Source: Herpetosiphonaceae bacterium (GTDB taxonomy: Bacteria; Chloroflexota; Chloroflexia; Chloroflexales; Kallotenuaceae). From it: a stretch of DNA of 43,401 bases. Position 1 is the stretch's first letter. Every line of letters starts with the position of its first letter. A model generated the notes under the pieces. That model made no database searches. It worked only from the letters and a program-made list of their open reading frames with translations, and had not been told where the DNA came from. Position numbers and translations under genes: made by a program. Below are positions 40,877 to 43,401 of this stretch, piece by piece. The stretch lies in NCBI GenBank assembly GCA_013821605.1, contig JACDGP010000038.1:1-43401 (forward strand), given 5' to 3'.

Positions 40877-42166
40877 TTAATCATACCGTAGTGCCTGGAT
40901 GGGGTTCAGCCGGGCCGCCCGTTGGGCTGGGTAGATGCCGAAGAAGAGGCCCACCGCGGCGGAAAAGCCCAGTGCCATGATCACCGCCGACGGTGTGACA
41001 ACCGGTATTATGATCTTGGTCAGGGCGACGCCTTTCGCCGTGGCATAGCCCAGCCCAAGTCCTACCAGACCGCCTAGCACACTCATCACCAGCGCTTCAA
41101 CCAGAAACTGGCGCAGGATATCGCGGCGCTTGGCGCCGACCGCCTTCCGCAAGCCAATCTCTTTGGTACGTTCGGTCACCGAGACCAACATAATATTCAT
41201 CACGCCGATCCCACCTACTAGCAAGGAGATACCGGCGATTGCACCGAGGAAGGCGGTAAAGGCCGAGGTAATCCCGTTCAACGTCGTCAGCAGCGCGGCC
41301 TGATTGCGCACCGTGAAATCGTCGGACTTGCCATCATCTGGCAGTTTATGTCGTCGTCGCATCAACTGCTCGATCTTGGCCTGCGCCAGATTAATCTCTT
41401 TAGCAGTCCGGACTTGAATAGAAATACCACCCAGGCGATAGCTCGCTGAGCCGCGTGCTTTGGCGTCGAAGAGCGAGCGTTGGGCCGTACTGAGTGGTAC
41501 CAGCACCGAGCTATCGGTGCTGTTGAAACCACCATTACCGGCTGCCAGCACCCCGACGACTCGCATCGCTTTGCCATCCAGCCGGATTGACTGGCCTAGC
41601 GCTGGCACTCCCGGAAACAAATCGGTTGCGATTTGATCACCTAGCACCACCACATCACGTACACCATCGACCATATCCTGCGTAATAAACTGGCCTTGGG
41701 CCACTTTTGCGTTATGAACCACCGCATACTCCGGGATCACGCCGGTCACCCCTACGCCCTCGTTAACCGCTCCGGCGACTGCTTGGGCGCTGCCATTAAA
41801 TTCTGGTGACACTAGCGCAGCCTCAGGTACACTCCGTTGGATTGCATCCGCGTCATCCAGGGTCAAAGACTGCGCGGCGACGGAGAAGCCACCTTGCCGA
41901 TCAGCGCCTGGCTGTATGAATAGGATGTTCGTGCCGATGGCCTTGACCTGGTTGGTAATATAATTCTGCGCACCGTTGCCTATCGACAGCAGTGATACAA
42001 CCGACCAGACGCCGATGATAATGCCGAGCATGGTCAGGAATGTGCGCAGTTTGTTAGCGCGCAGGCTCTCTAGGGCAATGCGAATGCTTTCGCCAATATT
42101 AAGCGACCAGCCCGAGCCTCCTGGCCGTACCACGGGAATGCGTCGTTGTTCGGTAGTTTGTGCCAT
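40877..42166 (-). CDS. MacB-type ABC transporter permease
   Basis: This 429-aa protein has the MacB_PCD/FtsX layout. A first membrane helix (FLTMLGIIIGVWSVVSLLSIG, about 43-63) is followed by a large extracytoplasmic domain at about 65-300. Three C-terminal helices contain GGIGVMNIMLVSVTERTKEIGLRKAVGA, a family hallmark. The ATPase is a separate gene, unlike E. coli MacB. It lies 33 bp after the adaptor gene. Substrates of such systems include macrolides, lipoproteins and peptides; none can be named here. Confidence 0.94.
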   Translation of the reverse strand: MAQTTEQRRIPVVRPGGSGWSLNIGESIRIALESLRANKLRTFLTMLGIIIGVWSVVSLLSIGNGAQNYITNQVKAIGTNILFIQPGADRQGGFSVAAQSLTLDDADAIQRSVPEAALVSPEFNGSAQAVAGAVNEGVGVTGVIPEYAVVHNAKVAQGQFITQDMVDGVRDVVVLGDQIATDLFPGVPALGQSIRLDGKAMRVVGVLAAGNGGFNSTDSSVLVPLSTAQRSLFDAKARGSASYRLGGISIQVRTAKEINLAQAKIEQLMRRRHKLPDDGKSDDFTVRNQAALLTTLNGITSAFTAFLGAIAGISLLVGGIGVMNIMLVSVTERTKEIGLRKAVGAKRRDILRQFLVEALVMSVLGGLVGLGLGYATAKGVALTKIIIPVVTPSAVIMALGFSAAVGLFFGIYPAQRAARLNPIQALRYD

Positions 42167-42199
42167 GTACTTGTTGCTTTCCTGGAGCTACGCTCAAGC

Positions 42200-43401
42200 T
42201 TATTTGGCGGCCGTTCCCAGTGTCGCGATCGTATCGCCTTCGTTCAGCCCACTGACGACTTCGATATCCACGTCGTTCGTGGTGCCCGTCTTGATCTCTG
42301 TATCCACAAAGCTCGCCTTGCCGTTAACCGTCTGCTGCTTACGCACGAGGTGCTTGCCCGATGCTGTTCGTACCGCGCTGGCCGGGATCAGCAAGATATT
42401 CTGCTTCTCGGACGTGCGGATTTCGACCGAGGCACTCATGCCGACCCGAATCGTCTTGTCCTGCGGCAAGTTAACCCGTACACGATAGGTCGTGACATTT
42501 TGTGCAGTCGTGGCCGACGGCGCGATATAGTTGACGGTACCGGTGAAGACTTGCGTCCCTAAAGCATCAATATGAACTTGTACCGGCTGTCCGTCATGCA
42601 CCTGCGCCACATCGGTTTCGCTCACGTTAACATCCAAGTGCAGCTTTGTTGAGTCCACAAGCGTGAAGGGAGCGGAACTACCGCCCGTTGAACTGCTGCT
42701 TGATGAACCGCCCACGGAGCCGCCGCCTGCGGAACTCACGCCCGGGGCGACATTCACTGCTGTCAGAATGCCATCGAACGGTGCCTTCAACACCGCCTTA
42801 TCCCGGTTAAGCTTGGCCGCATCAAGTTGTGATTGAGCCTGGCTCACCCCCGCTTGAGCGATGCTAATATCAGAAGGCGCCGATGCAGCGGTCAGCTTAT
42901 CCAATTGCGCCTGCGCCTGATCAACCTGCGCTTGCGATGCTTCGACATCCGCAGCACTACCACCTTGTTGCAACTTCGCCAGTTGGGCCTTTTGCTGATC
43001 GAGTGTTGCAGCGGCAGCTGCAACGTCGGCCGCCGTCCCACCTTGCTGGGTTTTAGCTAACTGTGCACGTGCCTCATCAAGCTGCGCCTGGGACTGGCGA
43101 ATATCGGCGGCGCTTCCGCCTTGCTGCAGCTTAGCCAACTGCGCGCGTGCCTCATCAAGCTGTGCTTGGGACTGGCGGATGTCAGCAGCGCTCCCTCCTT
43201 GCAACAACTTCTGCAACTGTGCCCGTTGTTGATCGAGTTGCGACTGCGCCTGAGCTACGTCTGCCGCGCTGCCACCCTGCTGGAGCTTGGCCAACTGGGC
43301 ATTAGCCTGATCGACCGCTGCTTGGGCTTGGGCAACATCCGTATCTTTCGGCCCCTTTAACAGCTGGTTGAGCTGTACCTGTGCGTCGTTGACCTGCGCT
43401 T
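42200..43401 (-). CDS. Periplasmic adaptor (MacA/HlyD family), N-terminus beyond window
   Basis: The frame stays open to the right edge; the internal TTG 43294 is not the start. At least 400 residues are visible. They begin with a long coiled-coil region built of 26-residue repeats, then the lipoyl/barrel-sandwich half KAVLKAPFDGILTAVNVAPG, a Ser/Gly loop (about 17 residues) and beta-barrel segments (LHLDVNVSETDVAQVHDGQPV, VRVGMSASVEI). It would join the permease to the cell envelope exterior. A Gram-positive-like or monoderm envelope would not need a TolC partner. It is the first visible gene of the operon. Confidence 0.9.
   Translation of the reverse strand, partial: AQVNDAQVQLNQLLKGPKDTDVAQAQAAVDQANAQLAKLQQGGSAADVAQAQSQLDQQRAQLQKLLQGGSAADIRQSQAQLDEARAQLAKLQQGGSAADIRQSQAQLDEARAQLAKTQQGGTAADVAAAAATLDQQKAQLAKLQQGGSAADVEASQAQVDQAQAQLDKLTAASAPSDISIAQAGVSQAQSQLDAAKLNRDKAVLKAPFDGILTAVNVAPGVSSAGGGSVGGSSSSSSTGGSSAPFTLVDSTKLHLDVNVSETDVAQVHDGQPVQVHIDALGTQVFTGTVNYIAPSATTAQNVTTYRVRVNLPQDKTIRVGMSASVEIRTSEKQNILLIPASAVRTASGKHLVRKQQTVNGKASFVDTEIKTGTTNDVDIEVVSGLNEGDTIATLGTAAK
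42872..43401 (-). repeat. 78-bp tandem repeats coding 26-residue coiled-coil units
   Basis: Units of D(V/I)xxxQxxLDxxxAQLxKLQQGGSAA start (minus strand) at 43339, 43261, 43183, 43105, 43027 and 42949, each exactly 78 bp. A more diverged copy lies at the right edge. The units starting at 43183 and 43105 are almost identical in protein and close in DNA. Confidence 0.9.

Overview
The window looks like a Chloroflexota chromosome, probably class Chloroflexia. This is inferred from gene content only: a Chloroflexi-style small helical protein family, a squalene/phytoene synthase, a GT39 membrane mannosyltransferase relic, a protein with two cNMP domains and a polyferredoxin tail, promoters with little or no leader, and mixed GC-rich codon use. 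No rRNA or tRNA gene was seen. The left 7 kb is an accessory/defence-type region. The rest is ordinary metabolic chromosome, broken by one VapBC pair and one decayed glycosyltransferase.

Accessory region (1-7162). An IS1182-type transposase runs off the left edge. It abuts a 75-bp remnant encoding a hydrophobic protein tail. Next are a 146-aa protein ending in an apolar helix and an 841-aa STAND-like ATPase/TPR protein with a degenerate P-loop. Both carry the same N-terminal GIAIGTNA motif. I read this pair as an NLR-like receptor plus membrane effector joined by a homotypic, RHIM/amyloid-like motif. It is the best candidate in the window for an undescribed system. A tnpB element follows, with an overlapping ribbon-helix-helix gene at its head and a right-end hairpin at its tail. 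It is inserted directly against a truncated type I restriction specificity (HsdS) gene. A small Chloroflexi-type protein and a HigBA toxin-antitoxin operon with a palindromic operator close the region.

7185-17444. This stretch holds a secreted CHAP hydrolase, a TPR protein with repeated PFSLADLGL motifs, ndk and a cyclodeaminase-family protein. A minus-strand four-gene operon follows (2Fe-2S ferredoxin, GNAT, DsbA-like lipoprotein, double-cNMP polyferredoxin), with ATGA couplings at its last two junctions. The pruA-type aldehyde dehydrogenase ends it.

17608-28953. After VapBC comes a carbohydrate locus. A minus-strand operon (oxidoreductase, phosphoglucomutase, GH130 phosphorylase) diverges from a plus-strand operon (GH127 beta-L-arabinofuranosidase, binding protein, two permeases, LacI regulator). 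Two LacI-type operators lie in the divergent promoter, so the locus probably regulates itself in response to a plant or microbial glycan.

29131-43401. This part has an HNH protein, a cysteine desulfurase, a BNR-repeat protein and a GT4 glycosyltransferase. A GT39 pseudogene with an internal deletion follows. Then come a sorbosone-dehydrogenase-like lipoprotein, an SDR and squalene/phytoene synthase on the minus strand, and YggT, a membrane spermidine-synthase-like protein and a small membrane protein on the plus strand. The window ends in a MacAB-type export operon whose adaptor, with 26-residue coiled-coil repeats, runs off the right edge. All calls were made by eye; no homology search was run.
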